This document shows, one piece after another, positions 40,601 to 52,081 of a stretch of DNA of 64,000 nt. The notes beneath the pieces are model-generated. The model was not told the DNA's origin and made no database searches. It worked only from the letters and a program-made list of their open reading frames with translations. A program made the translations under genes and the position numbers. The stretch comes from Lethocerus indicus (Eukaryota; Arthropoda; Insecta; Hemiptera; Belostomatidae): positions 11,380,442 to 11,444,441 of the forward strand of contig JACDQD010000008.1 in the NCBI GenBank assembly GCA_019843655.1, written 5' to 3'. How positions within the stretch are numbered: the stretch's first letter is position 1; each line of letters opens with the position of its first letter.

Positions 40601-41690
40601 GTCTTAATTAATTCTACGACATACGCCTAATGCGGTACGAGTACTCTTCCACGGTTTTAATATTTAACAAGATTTCCTCGGGTAATCTCAAAGAAAGGAA
40701 GTGTCGGATTAAGGGATTTCGGAGGGAGGCCCGCCTTAATTTTTCAGGAAAGGGCAGAATCGCCCTGGAACTCAGGTGGATTAGATTGGGGTGGTGGGGC
40801 CTTGGCCCTTTCCTAATGTGTGTAGTCCTCCTTTCTTTGAGCGCATAAAGCAATTAGGCCATTCTGCTCCTGAACTGAGCACGTTTCCTCCGGACTGCCC
40901 GGCCTTATTTGTCTGATTAATCACGCGTGAAACTTGGATTAATAATGCAGAATTTAATTTGTCTCGGGAGGATCGCATTTATGGGCCATAAGATAATTTG
41001 ATTACAATTTGTTCATCACTAATTTAACCAGGCAGATAACGTATTAGGCGATCTTATTTATGGTATTGGGCCGCAGCATAATATTTCATGATTCAGTTAT
41101 TTTCTTACATACTCTAATATCAGTCAGTGGTATTTGAAAATTCAGTCAGGATCAGATTTAGACACGGTGTTCCTTTAAGACCTAAAATAGCATGAAGTGA
41201 ACTATAAGCTTTCTTGGCAACATTTGCTTACAATCGCCGCAAAAATTATTTAACAAATTTGGTAAAAGTAAATGACAATTAAATAGATTTTTACTCGAAA
41301 AATCTTTACAAAGAATATAATTAAATTTAGTAAAAAGGACTCACTGATTGAGTTTGACCGGTTGGCACGCTTAGAGATGTATACCTATATCTTATAGTAA
41401 TCCTATAACTAATGGATTCACGCAATCTAATCGACAGACCTCTGGCCGATAGGATTCCACCGGTGTTACATCCCTTGAATTTTATCGGGATTAAAAAGCC
41501 GACGGCCAAAGCCGCGAAACTTCAGCCGAAACGGAGTGAGGGGGCGACTTGGGCGCGCCCCGACATTTTATTAGTCCAGGTAATTATCTGGGAGCTGTGG
41601 GGTTTCCCCTGCCCCGAGGCGACCCCGAGCATTAAGGGAGAAAGAAGTGGGAGACCATAATTTATACGCGGCGAGAGTACCCCCTCCCCC
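37700..41690. other. Non-coding with GC islands
   Basis: No convincing gene is present. GC-rich islands occur at about 38150-38600, 39110-39300, 39770-40120, 40700-40990 and 41420-41690. The 38.2-38.6 kb island is open on both strands (136 codons minus, 91 plus, and a third plus frame running to a GTGAG at 38653), so none of these is called. AT-rich DNA with TAATTA-type motifs lies between the islands. Confidence 0.5.
39796..39817 (+). other. G-quadruplex-type motif
   Basis: Four G-tracts with loops of 1, 1 and 2 nt (GGG-C-GGGGG-C-GGGGGGG-TT-GGG) satisfy the usual G3+N1-7 pattern on the plus strand. It lies in a GC-rich island with no gene next to it. Confidence 0.7.
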
Positions 41691-41701
41691 TCCACACTTA
41701 C

Positions 41702-41731
41702 CATCTCACTCAATTGCCCTCTGGCAATTCT
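41702..41731 (-). CDS. Possible 30-nt microexon
   Basis: On the minus strand a TTTTCTGTCAG acceptor and a GATG|GTAAGTG donor bracket exactly 30 nt, which read in phase 0 as RIARGQLSEM. It lies 0.8 kb downstream of the exon-like block at 42521-42624 on the same strand. In-frame joining after that block's fully open frame would instead give a stop after a few codons, so it fits only if the block's other frame is used at its end. The 30 nt also contain a perfect AATTGCC / GGCAATT palindrome (41712-41729), so this may be a chance arrangement. Weak. Confidence 0.15.
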
Positions 41732-42520
41732 CTGACAGAAAATCTACCAGCATAACTCTATATAGAATGAACGAAAACGTCATACATCGGTAGTATACTA
41801 CATGCAGATTACGTATCTATTATATCGACGTGCGTATTCACTTTATGTATTGCGCGGATGCTTCTTTATTATGTACGAAATACGGTATAATAATCACACG
41901 TATCTTATTCGATCGGAGTTCCAAAACTTCAAAATAATTCTTTTTTAATTTTTGAGCAAATTAATGCTACTAGGGGAGCAAAAGTTACAAAGTTTATATT
42001 CGCAGGATAATTAACACTGCCTTTTATATATATAAAAAAAGGAGTTAATAATAGAGATCATCCTGTCAGAATACTTAAGGCAAGCCATTATGGTGCTTTA
42101 TCGGCTAGGCGAGACCTACAAACCCTTTATAAGCTGAGGGAAAAATTGGGCAGATATTGAGATAAGGCGACTTAATTATGTAGCCGCCATAAATCATCTT
42201 ATCTCAAACTGTTAAAATAAACATTACTCTAAGAAAGTAAGTTTGAATTATTTGAATCATTTAACCTCCTCGGGTTAAATTCGTGTACAATTATGTTTAA
42301 CGAGGTTACAAATTTATTAAACCATACGTCCACAGCAAATGACAATTATAAAAATTGCGAAATGTGCCCTATAAGCTATAATTAATTAACGACCAACATT
42401 TATACTAAATTCATATTGTTACGAGATAGAATTTATCCCGCGAAAAAAAAGAAAAAGAGCATTTAATACTTTCCTAAATTCTAAATTATAATTTATTTAA
42501 TAAATAATAAGATTTCCTAC

Positions 42521-42624
42521 CTTGCGAAGAAAGCTGCGGCTGCCGAAGGGTGACCCGTAGCCGATAGTGTCAGTCTGGTCTCGAACCGTGAATAGAGCCA
42601 GCCATTATCCATGTTCTCATCAAT
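42521..42624 (-). CDS. Putative internal exon, unrecognised protein
   Basis: The minus-strand block of 104 nt has a strong acceptor (CTAAC branch-like site about 30 nt upstream, then TTCGTTTTGCAG) and a strong donor (GCAAG|GTAGGA). One frame is open throughout, 34 codons plus 2 nt, starting IDENMDNGWLYSRFETRL. It begins in phase 0, matching the phase-0 end of the exon-like block at 62323-62455. The other two frames contain stops near the start. The frame is odd in its second half, which is Ala-rich (SAAAAFFA). The next frame there reads DTIGYGSPFGSRSFLRK with higher GC at codon position 3 and ends in phase 0. A frame change inside the exon (decay or a sequence error) is possible. I do not recognise the family. 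A non-coding exon is the main alternative. Confidence 0.42.
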
Positions 42625-42699
42625 CTGCAAAACGAACATTTTAAATAAGTTAGTTAAATAGAAGTTATAGTTACGTCATAATATTATCATTCTCTTCCG

Positions 42700-43950
42700 T
42701 CTCCCTTTGATGATTAAATTATTAATGGTAATTTGCTGTTATACTTTAGATTTTTAGGATGTATAATATCATCTTGATCTCGGAATATAAAGAAATTAGT
42801 GAAAAATTAATAGTATAAATTAAGTATCTTAAACGTATTCAGGTCGGGATACCTCAATATGAAACTTATACCGTAAGGAAAGTTATATTATAAGAAAACA
42901 AATTATAAGGACTCCAGACAGATAAGTTTCAAGATAAACAACCGTAAAAATTGGAATTTGGTGAAGCTACGAAAACTTTTGAACAGAAAAGACTCTAAGG
43001 AGTTGAGTCAATCTAATAAGGGGGATACTAAAGTAAAAAATTGTTGTTAAAAATATTTTAACTCAGCTTAGATTAGCTTCATATATTGTATTTAATTCAG
43101 AATATTTGCATTTCAAGGAACTTATCCCAAAATTATTTTCATATTTTATTGCTTATATTGAAAATAAAGAGACGAATGTGTGTATATGTGTGTAGCAAGC
43201 ACTTAATTCAGGAATACTTATTACTCAGCCGATTGAATTCCAATTACGTTGAGTACAATTGCATGATGAAAATGCATAATAATGTCAATATGATTGGTCC
43301 ATATAATAGGTGGAGGACTTTAGATCTTTAATTTAGTGTTCGTACTACTCTTATGAACAATTGTTTGGTATATTTTATGAAATTCATTCAATTCTAAAAA
43401 AATGCCACATACGATGGAATAGAATTTGACGATATTACTCCAGGAACTCTAAAACTCAGAAATCTATAGAAAACGCTTATTAACCGAAAATGCCGGAAAC
43501 TAGGTATGAAAAATGCTGGTAAACCGGAATACACGTCGGATGACAAGGAAGAAAAAATTATTCGTCCACAAAATTAATAATTTTTTTAACATCCGTTGGT
43601 TGCTATGTATTAGGAGGGGAGTAAAACGAGGCATCGATTTGCCGCCACCCTCCATGGCGCTATAACTTAAGACGTAGAAACATAATAAAAAGGAAATCCG
43701 GGCCGAAGCAAACAATAAAGTGGGAAGTTAACGACGGAAACCAACTAAGACGTGAGTCCAGAGAAAATTCCTCTAAAGATAGATGTGATTCCATAATGCT
43801 GTTCTGAATTCTGAACAATTTATCGTTTATATATTTATGATATAAATGTCAAGACATCGAGAACGTAGACGAACTGAGACAAAAAGTTGTTTGTAATTTT
43901 TCACTGTTTTCCATAGTTTTAGAGAATAAAAGCCAGGAATTAGTGTAATA
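42700..43950. other. AT-rich, nothing recognised
   Basis: The sequence is AT-rich with frequent stops in all frames and no recognisable gene, repeat or RNA. The two frames of 71-81 codons (43086-43331 plus, 43500-43715 minus) have no coding features. Confidence 0.6.
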
Positions 43951-43959
43951 CAATGTTCA

Positions 43960-44016
43960 GCATATCATTGCGACAAAGTCAATTGAATGTTTCTGATAAA
44001 TAACTGACAAATTAAT
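43960..44016 (+). repeat. Foldback-family repeat, loose copy
   Basis: The sequence from CATATCATTGCG to AACTGACAAATTAATA resembles both arms of the inverted repeat at 44104-44311. The shared core is TGAT(A/G)AATAACTGAC(A/G)AATT. Similarity continues faintly downstream (AAGCAAAATGATGTAAAC against the inverted-repeat interior read on the minus strand). It may be a solo or older copy of the same element. Confidence 0.5.
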
Positions 44017-44103
44017 AAAACGATATAAACATAAGCAAAATGATGTAAACCTTCAGAGATGAAGTAGACGGAAACATATCAGCATATTCAACGTTAGAAT
44101 ATG

Positions 44104-44311
44104 TACGCGGCATATAGTGACGCAAGTAATTCACTGGAAGGTTTTTGATGAATAACTGACGAATTTATAGCAGAAAGGCAGTTTGGTTCAGATTGTTAGT
44201 TTACATTCCTATCTAAATTTAGTTTCTGTTTGCTTTGCGATCCTTCTATGAATTTTGTCAGTTATCTATCAGAAGCTTTCAAGTGAATTTGACACTACAA
44301 TATGCCGCGTA
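44104..44311. mobile_element. Foldback / MITE-like inverted repeat
   Basis: The element has two arms of about 65 bp in inverted orientation (44104-44170 and 44247-44311) around a 76-bp interior. The tips are perfect for 12 bp (TACGCGGCATAT / ATATGCCGCGTA). Within the arms TTCACT.GAA and TGAT.(G/A)ATAACTGAC are shared, with scattered substitutions and small indels. There is no coding capacity, and no clear target-site duplication is visible. Size, structure and lack of a gene suit a miniature inverted-repeat element whose transposase, if any, is elsewhere. A local inverted duplication is the alternative. Confidence 0.6.
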
Positions 44312-44470
44312 TTGGATTACACTCATTTACTCTTAATGGATTGTTTTTTCAATGTTTTCAAAAAGGAGGAACTCTCCCAAGGGCTCTTTTGTCTTAGCTT
44401 GCGATGATAATGGAAGCTCAGGTGACAGGTAACGGGGAGTCATTCCCTTGTTTTGAGTTTCCCTTGTTTT

Positions 44471-44585
44471 CGTTGTCCGGAATGAAGGAATGACTGAAAC
44501 GAGCGGGTTTAGGGGGTGTGTCCCGGACTTCTGGGGAGTCGCGAAGGTGAAATCGATATTTTACCTCCTCCTCGGAGTTAACAAA
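44471..44585 (+). repeat. Duplicated GC-rich module, copy 1
   Basis: This block recurs at 44866-45000 in the same order. Shared parts are CG(T/G)TGTCCGG(A/G)A(T/C)GAA, (G/A)GAATGAC(T/A)GAA, GGGGGTGTGTCCCGGA, a TCGCGA(A/G)GG and GAAATCGATAT. The spacing differs between the copies. The two outer GC motifs are mutually complementary (TCCGG...CCGGA), so a hairpin is possible. Frames through the block are not conserved between the copies, so it is not an exon duplicate. Confidence 0.55.
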
Positions 44586-44626
44586 TCTGCCGCACTTGAC
44601 AAGTAGGTGGTATCCTGGTGACACTA

Positions 44627-44660
44627 TGAATCGATTATTAATATACTAGTAATCGATTCA
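44627..44660. repeat. Perfect 11-bp palindrome pair (TGAATCGATTA)
   Basis: TGAATCGATTA (44627-44637) and TAATCGATTCA (44650-44660) are perfect inverted copies around a 12-bp spacer. Each arm contains ATCGAT and ATTA, resembling paired homeodomain-type sites or a cruciform-capable dyad. It lies between the two copies of the duplicated module. Confidence 0.6.
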
Positions 44661-44865
44661 ATGTTTGGTGTTCCGTTCTGGTTATTGGGGAGAGAATGCC
44701 GTATGAAATTGTGAAAATATTTTCCTATCTAAGATCTTTTCTGACCAAAGCTTACCCTCATGGAGCTCCCTCCACCTGACAAGTGCATTGACCTTATTCC
44801 AATCGTTGAACGCTATGCGTAGTAAAGCCGTCTGCGTTCAAGGAAGGCTATCCCCGTCGAAGTTT

Positions 44866-45000
44866 CGGTGTCCGGGACGAAAGAATGACAGAACCGGAAG
44901 CGGCCCTCCACCGGGATACGGGGGTGTGTCCCGGATATCCGTACCGGATTCGCGAGGGCCCGGACCGCTCTGGAAATCGATATAATTCTTCAACCTCCCT
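44866..45000 (+). repeat. Duplicated GC-rich module, copy 2
   Basis: Second copy of the 44471-44585 block. Its arms are better matched: TCCGGGAC (44871-44878) is perfectly complementary to GTCCCGGA (44928-44935), whereas copy 1 has TCCGGAAT there. Downstream, ATTCGCGAGGG and GAAATCGATAT are kept. The spacers are longer and GC-richer. It lies in the 44.8-45.1 kb island, where all three frames of both strands are largely open by composition. Confidence 0.55.
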
Positions 45001-45099
45001 TCGACATTTCGGGCGGAGTGTCGCGTCCGACGACAATGGGAAAACCGGGGTCGTGTTCGCCTTTCCAATCCCCCGCCCCTCCGACAAAGAAAAGGGAGG

Positions 45100-48000
45100 A
45101 AAGGAAAAGACGGCGGCGTAAAGTGTTATTCTTTCATTGGGGCGACAACACAGACGTCACACGTTATTCGAGTGCCGGAGGGTGAGGCCAACCCATTGTA
45201 AAGTCGCGTGCCGGCTCCGAACGCCTAATGCTCGGTCGAAGGTTTCCCCCGTTTTCACCACGCTATGATTTTGGAACCCCCAAAATAGAATAATACAATA
45301 CCAAAGTTTTCGATAAAACGTCAAATGATTGGCGAGGGTATGGAATATTAACACGCTTACTATCTTAAATTTCCACTCCCTTAATTTGTCTTACGCTGGA
45401 TCGGAGTAATGATCAACGGACAGTAAATTTATTAAATTAAATTATACGAACAAAATTATCTGTTTGTGATAAAGAGTGGAATATGCGTTGTCTAGAGAAG
45501 TACAAATAATTTATAGTTTAAGGAAAATGCAGTTTCAACATTAATACTTTATATGCAATCATTTTAATTAATAGGGGGAACGATTGCACGGACCCCTCAA
45601 TGTTTGTTTCAACCCCAGTAACAAGCATCTCATCACCGAAATGCATCGATTTAGGGACGTCAACTTGGAATTTATCGGCGGACACAATATGTTTAATGGG
45701 ATTTTTTCGATACTTTTTCGCTTAAATTTATATTATCCGAGAAACACGCAAGTATCCGGGCGGGGATTTATGGTAGGATAATTGCTGGTCGATGGTAGCC
45801 GATGGTGGTACGAAGAGAGCTGTAGGGAGGCCGCCGGGTAGGAGTGCATGTGCCGCGCTGTGATTCATCGGGGGCCACATCTGGGCTCCGGCGTCCCATC
45901 ATCGCCACCGGCCACTTATTGCCGGCCCTCCGACAATTACGCAGACGTCTCGCGCTATAAAAAATCGCTTCGGCTTTCCCCCGAAGGTCCCGACCAAAAC
46001 GCCCGATGGACACGGCATGATTCAATAGCGGAGTATAGGTCCCCAAAGCCAGAGTGAAACCTTCGTGATTTGGCTAAGAATTATATGGTAAACTCAAGAT
46101 TTTATTTAGAATTATGTAAATCTATATAACACAATGCAGAGGTACCGAACACAATGCACATGATATAAATCTATATATCATGTGGTAGAGGATGTCATAC
46201 AGCCGAAACTGCTCTAGCATAAGAGGAAAACAGCCAGTGGATTCAGATCGCATGATAAAATTGTAAGTTCTCAGACGTATTGCATTTATTTATAGCACCA
46301 ATCACTAAATGAGATTCTGATTGTGTTATCATGTTGCGGTAATAGAACGTTTCTGATTTATTAATCTGATGTTCAATCGTCAGTTTATGTAATTAATTAG
46401 CATAATCAGTATCCTATCGGTACTAGGAGTCATTATAAACGAAGATGAGAATAACGGTAACTTACTGGACATTTGGATGCACTAGATACTTTTCAAAATA
46501 GTATCTCATTATTCTTATCTTAGAAATGAATGGCATAAATTGTAGTTCCACAAGACACATTTTCAAGATATTGGTTCTATCCCGAAAAAAATTATTCATG
46601 TCCCGGTGTCAATACACCTACTAATGAATTTCTGTTAATATATCGATAACAGAATCATCAATTTTGATTAATAAAATGGTAACTTAAACGCCAGGCCGTT
46701 AAAAGTACCGTTCTAAAAATAGTGAAATACCAAATGAAAACGCCGTAGGTTGGGATGCGGTCGCATCAGCTAGTTAACTGGCGAATATATAACTTTCTTG
46801 CTAAATTTGTAACTGAAAATACTCCGAGACACGAAACCTTCCTAAGTCCAAAATTGGAAGGGGAAGTTTACTTTCAGTGAGAAAGTTACGAAGCCCCCCA
46901 CTCTCACTTCTGGAGTTGCTGCGGGACGCCAAATACAGCTACCGTATTCCCCACTCCTGTGTTCAGGATTTGTTCTTCACGGTTCTGGCCGTGAGAAATA
47001 TATATATTCGATGACAATAAACGGAGGAAAGAACGGTTTATGCTCAAGTCTGAAATGGCGAGCTGACAAAAAAAAACGCCGAAACAAGTTTTCCCATAAC
47101 ACGTTGCAATCCCTGCAGTACCCCCATATCAAGTTTGCGAAGGTTTCGAAATCCCGCCAATGCGAATTTGAAACGTACGTTTGCCGGTTCGGATCGATCC
47201 CCTCTTCAATACCGGTTAGACCCAATTGCCAAACCGCAGTGCAAATGAATGCTGTTAATACGCCGCGTTATTGGATCGTAGTACAACCCGGCAATATAGG
47301 CAATTCAATATGCAGCGATTCCAATATGACTCTTCCTCATATCATATGAAATAAATTTCATTAACGTGATTCAGTGACCGAAACCCTCATCAATTACTGT
47401 ACCTACGGACTGTGACAATATTTGCATAAGCGTATAAATAATTTCCGTAGGGCCTCGGCTACATTTATGGGAATATTGAATTTTAAATGTACTTTTGTTT
47501 ATAGTTGTACATTGTTCTCAGGGAATCTGGCTTCGGAAATTAGTATAGAATTGGTAAAATGTGTTAAACTAACAATGTTAATTAATTAATTATACTAGGT
47601 TTCTCCGTCATCAATCATACTGGTAGTGGTAACGAGAGTTTTTATCGGTCTAAACTGACATACTGGACATGACTAAAGGATAATCAATGAAAATATATGA
47701 ATTATTTTTCTCAAGTAAAAGGAATACAAGTTATGGCCCGAAGTTTACAGGATCAAATGGCGTACGCGATTATTAGATAAATTTGCATATTTTTAGGTAA
47801 CGTATTGGGTTCAGATGGGTTAAGATCAGGTGGGGAGAAATATTTTGGGATTAGTAGAAACCGACAGGAAAGACCCTGTGACGGGTTCTCTCCAGATCCC
47901 GAAGGAGGAGGAGGCCCTGGGCCAAGTTCGGTGTACGTGTTTGACCTGGCAATAAACATAATTAGGTACAAGGAAGGGGAGGGAGCCCCGATGTTTGTTT

Positions 48001-49040
48001 ACAGGGCGTCTCTATCTGGCTGTCCTTTTCCCTCGGACGGGGGTCGGCCTGCGTCCCTCTCTCTCTTTATCTGTCTCATGGAGGGATCCCTCTTGTCAAT
48101 ACTGTGACCTTAGGCCGTCCCCAAACATCCCTTCCCCTTCCGGGGCCCGGGTCCCCAACCCTTATTTGCTGGTCTTCCTTAGCGGGGAGTCCAATGGGGG
48201 CCGGGAGGATGTTTGCGTCAATAACATTCATCCCGGGACGACCCCCCTATAAACCAAATAGCCGGTGCAGTGTCACCTCAGAGTCCTGTTTTTCTTCAAA
48301 AAGTGGTGTTTATTGTTTATAACTTCGAAACCTAAGCCTTGTCACTATAATGAAATACAAATTATAGACCTCAAATTATTATCATCCCCATCGATAGTCT
48401 TATCCCTATAAATCGTCTTCCTATAAATCCATTCGGAAGCAATTCCGGCTGAGGTAACCATATATTGTCAATGAGACACTGATGAGGAATCCCTTTAATA
48501 CAATATATCACACTCCAATAAGTCAATTATTCTAAATTATTCCGACATGAGAAAGGTATTACTTGCCCAATATATTTAATTTTTAAAGTTACGGTTGTTA
48601 CAAAGCAATTCACAACTACTCCAATTACTCTTTCATCTGGAACCCAGTTTCATAATATATGGGAATCGCCACCTCGTATTTGAGGGCAGCGGAGTCGAAT
48701 CACGGTGGCGGACTGAATTTTTCATGAATTACAATTCTGAACCGATTAAACGAGAGGAGCTCGTAAACTCCAGTATACTCGTTAAAATTCATCAGAATGT
48801 AATATTCATTGGGAATTAGAAAGGCAGCCCGAATCGATGATCTAGGTACCGCCCGATCGAATTAATCATACACTCCAATAGACCCGAATATATGTTTTAG
48901 GGGGGAACTGAGATCATTCCGGAGGTTATAATAATTTTGAATGTTTTCAAATTTTCAAAAGTCATCTACAAATTTCCATTACTGCGTACTCTACGTTATA
49001 ATTTATGACCGTAATTATGCGGCGACCACAGTAAATAACT
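45100..49040. other. Non-coding, no gene recognised
   Basis: GC-rich islands at about 45760-46050 and 47810-48250 are set in AT-rich DNA. The 112-codon frame at 47011-47349 and the overlapping frames at 47.8-48.3 kb lack domains, codon bias and splice context. The island at 45768-46057 is open on both strands, as expected by chance. Confidence 0.5.
46157..46184. repeat. Perfect 11-bp inverted repeat, 6-bp loop
   Basis: CACATGATATA (46157-46167) and TATATCATGTG (46174-46184) are perfect inverted copies around AATCTA. ACACAATGCA occurs just upstream twice as a direct repeat. It could form a stable short hairpin or cruciform; no known element is recognised. Confidence 0.65.
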
Positions 49041-49268
49041 GCGTTTCAATTACACAGCTCTGTTTGGAAAGAGCCGGTAACGCAACCCATAGCTATTAGG
49101 CGGTCGTCGCCGGCAGCGATGCGGTAATTGCGACCGTTTCAAATTAGGCCGGCGAATTGAATGGAGAGGCGCCCGGGTTATCTGGGCGACCGAGCGGCAT
49201 TGCGATTGTGGCGGGCAACGGGTCGGATATCAAAAGCCCTGCAGCAGAAGGCCAGGAGAAACAGAGAG

Positions 49269-49270
<2 letters not shown>

Positions 49271-49334
<64 letters not shown>

Positions 49335-49338
49335 GAGA
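49271..49338 (+). repeat. (GA)n microsatellite
   Basis: About 68 bp of GA repeats are interrupted once by a C. Frames of 90-120 codons cross it and encode only (RE)n or (SL)n low-complexity peptide. GA arrays can serve as GAGA-factor sites in insects (known for such tracts, not shown here). It is set in a GC-rich island (49040-49500). Confidence 0.95.
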
Positions 49339-49499
49339 GCCGGGCATTATCAACGGACGCCTCATTTGCGGCCTCTCCCCATTGTCCTCGGGGGCCGATA
49401 GCACAAAGGCGTTTGACATCCGACTTATCATAACCTGCCCGGTTTTGGTTTTAGGTCCAATTAACCGAACATAGTCGAGCGACATCGGGTACCGGAAGA

Positions 49500-52080
49500 C
49501 TTCCAATTACCAAATTTTTACCCTTTCAATGCAATAAGGTACGAAGTTCTCACAAATATCTCATAGCTTTCGAATATGTCGAGTTCTTATTTTCGACCGC
49601 ACACAATTGTTGTCTTTATTATCGCAATTTCTTTGTGCTCAGAATTGGTTATAAAATGGTACATAATGCACTTATGATTCAATTATGACAATTCAGTGCG
49701 TGCGCATTCCGAATAAATAGTACGCGCCGATCCCGTTATTAAACCGGTGCACTTAATTCAAACTCAATCGCTTGAACAATATGAATAAATTAAAGGCAAC
49801 TCCGTTGCAGAGGGAGATTTTATTATTCTCTAAAGGAAAAAAGGATTTTAAAAAAATTAACAAAAATGGAGTCAAGCGACTTCCTCTTATTTGTTTCTCC
49901 TTCACCTCCTTTCCCCCCGAAAATATTCCAGTTTAATTATCCAAGTGAAAAAGGCTGAAGGTGAAAGAGCAAGAATTTAATTACATGTTTGTCTTAAGAG
50001 GGAGAAAAGAAACAGGAGAGAGGCGCGGTGGTCTTAAGGAAGAGTTCGCCTGGTTTAGTCTCGGTCCCCGGGACAACTGGATTAAGTTTTTAAACGGAAT
50101 ACATAATTCTGGAACAGAGACGGAAATACGCTCGAGCAAATTAAGGCTCCTGATTCCGATATTCAGTTCGAGAAATTGCTTTAATTCAGTATTCATAACG
50201 AGTGCGGACTTCGGCAGGCTTGTATTGAAAATGAGACGGAATATTATTTAGTCCACGTACAAAGGGATACATCTGCCCCTCATAAGAAGCCGAGTTAAAA
50301 TTAAAACAGCCGAAGACTCACGATCCCATTGGGTAATCCCATTGTTCAATTTGATATTGCCTGATATATGAATATCGGTCTAATACTAGCCAGTGTGGGG
50401 CGCCAAAACGAGAAACCGGGAGCGGGATAATCTAGCATCGATGTCAGCGTTAATTGTAGACAGAGAGCGAGGGGAGATTGGCCGTCTAGGGTGGGGTTTA
50501 AAGGGAGGGGGGATGGTTAAATCTCTGGTAGATTACCGTGAGTGGGTGGCCGAGCTTTCTGGGCAAATGTCGCCGAATTTATTTCGAGAGCCTCCCAGGT
50601 ACAGGCATTATCTCTTCCTCTTCCCCAAAAGGCAATCAATAGCCCACATCCGCCTCACTAATTTGCCGACCCTGGTGAGGGACAATTTCTCCCCTCTCCC
50701 TTCCGAACTGCTACAGTTTCGTCCGCAACGCTCGTGTAATTGCACTGCCGGAACAACTTTTGAAATTAATACGAGACAGATGTTATGACGAGGAAGGACG
50801 GTAATTACGATGTTACCCAGTATTTTAATAATAAAGGAATATTAATAAATTAGCAGAACCAGTGTAACATTACATAGAAGTACTGTTCCAGATCCAATTT
50901 CAACATATAAATTACAATTACTATATTAAGATTTCGTGAAGAAGCATTCCTGTTTCCATTCACTTACGGTATACTGGTGTATGGGTCAAGGAACCCCACG
51001 GACAGAGTTTTGGAAATTTTTTATTCGAGAAATTGTGTAGACAGCCCCGAGAGGGTTCAATACAATGTGATAGTGAAAAGAAAATCACACTCGCGTTAGT
51101 AGCATGTATTCCCGTGCGTGGAGCTCTGGGGGGTCTTCCCTAAACTACGGTTCCCGCAATGAATACCGTGTCTAGCCTAAAATCGGAAGGTTAAATTATG
51201 AAGCAGTCCCGTTTAGGGGACTCACTGGTTGTGAGGGAGAGAGAGACAGAGGGAGAGAGAAAGAGTGAGTGGGGGGGGGGAGACACACACCTATAAGCCC
51301 CTCCCAAAACCTTGTTTACGACTGTCTCCCTTTATCGATTCAGAATGAGGACACACCACCTCCAGTTAGTCACTGGGACCTCACGATAGCACCGATCCAA
51401 GTTCGATTTAAATAAGCCAAAATCTATGACATTCGATGATTATAACCACTTTATTTAAATTTGAAGTTTTAATTTATCATCATCACTTATTGATTTTTCA
51501 TATTACAGAACTATGGAATTATTCCTAAAAATCAGAGTGTGTCTCAGATCTATGGACAGAAATTATTTAGATTATTAAATGGATAATATTAGAGGTTTAC
51601 ATGTGTAACAGGCTTTGAATAGACTAAACGTTGAAAAAAAGTTCATCAATTTATTTCAGTATGCATAGTTAAACTAAGAAGAATTCAGTACACCCGGGAA
51701 ATCTCTTTTGATCATTTCTGAATAAAAGTGGTTGTTTGAGTTTAAGCGTCCTTGCTTTCGTTCTGACATGTGTACAAGGAAATCCCAAGGATGTTTGCGG
51801 AAGCGGTAATTATGCAATTTAGAAGTCAATTCACGAGCCCCCCGTAACAAGGGAACGGCGGTCGTGTAGAACAATTTGTAATTTTCATCGGGCTCGTTTG
51901 TGTCGTCAAATGGCCCCGGCGTTATTGGTTCCGCCATAATGGGAAGGAGGAGGCCGGATGACGGGCTAGAAAGTTGGCGGAAGTTGTGCGGTTCGGATGA
52001 GGGAACTTACCAGGGGGCCCACGTGCTCTCTCCTAATTTGTTATCGCGGCCCACCCCCGTCGGTCTCTATCTCTGTAGAG
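49500..52080. other. Non-coding, no gene recognised
   Basis: AT-rich DNA surrounds a GC-rich island at about 50390-50760 whose 131-codon frame has no recognisable domain. A polypurine block at 51231-51290 (GAGAGAGACAGAGGG, then a G10 run and ACACAC) is simple sequence. The 87-codon minus frame at 51674-51937 is unremarkable. Confidence 0.5.
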
Positions 52081-52081
52081 A

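Noticed and set aside
49144..49506. Frames of 90-120 codons on both strands
   Set aside because: They are carried by the GA microsatellite and encode (RE)n or (SL)n.
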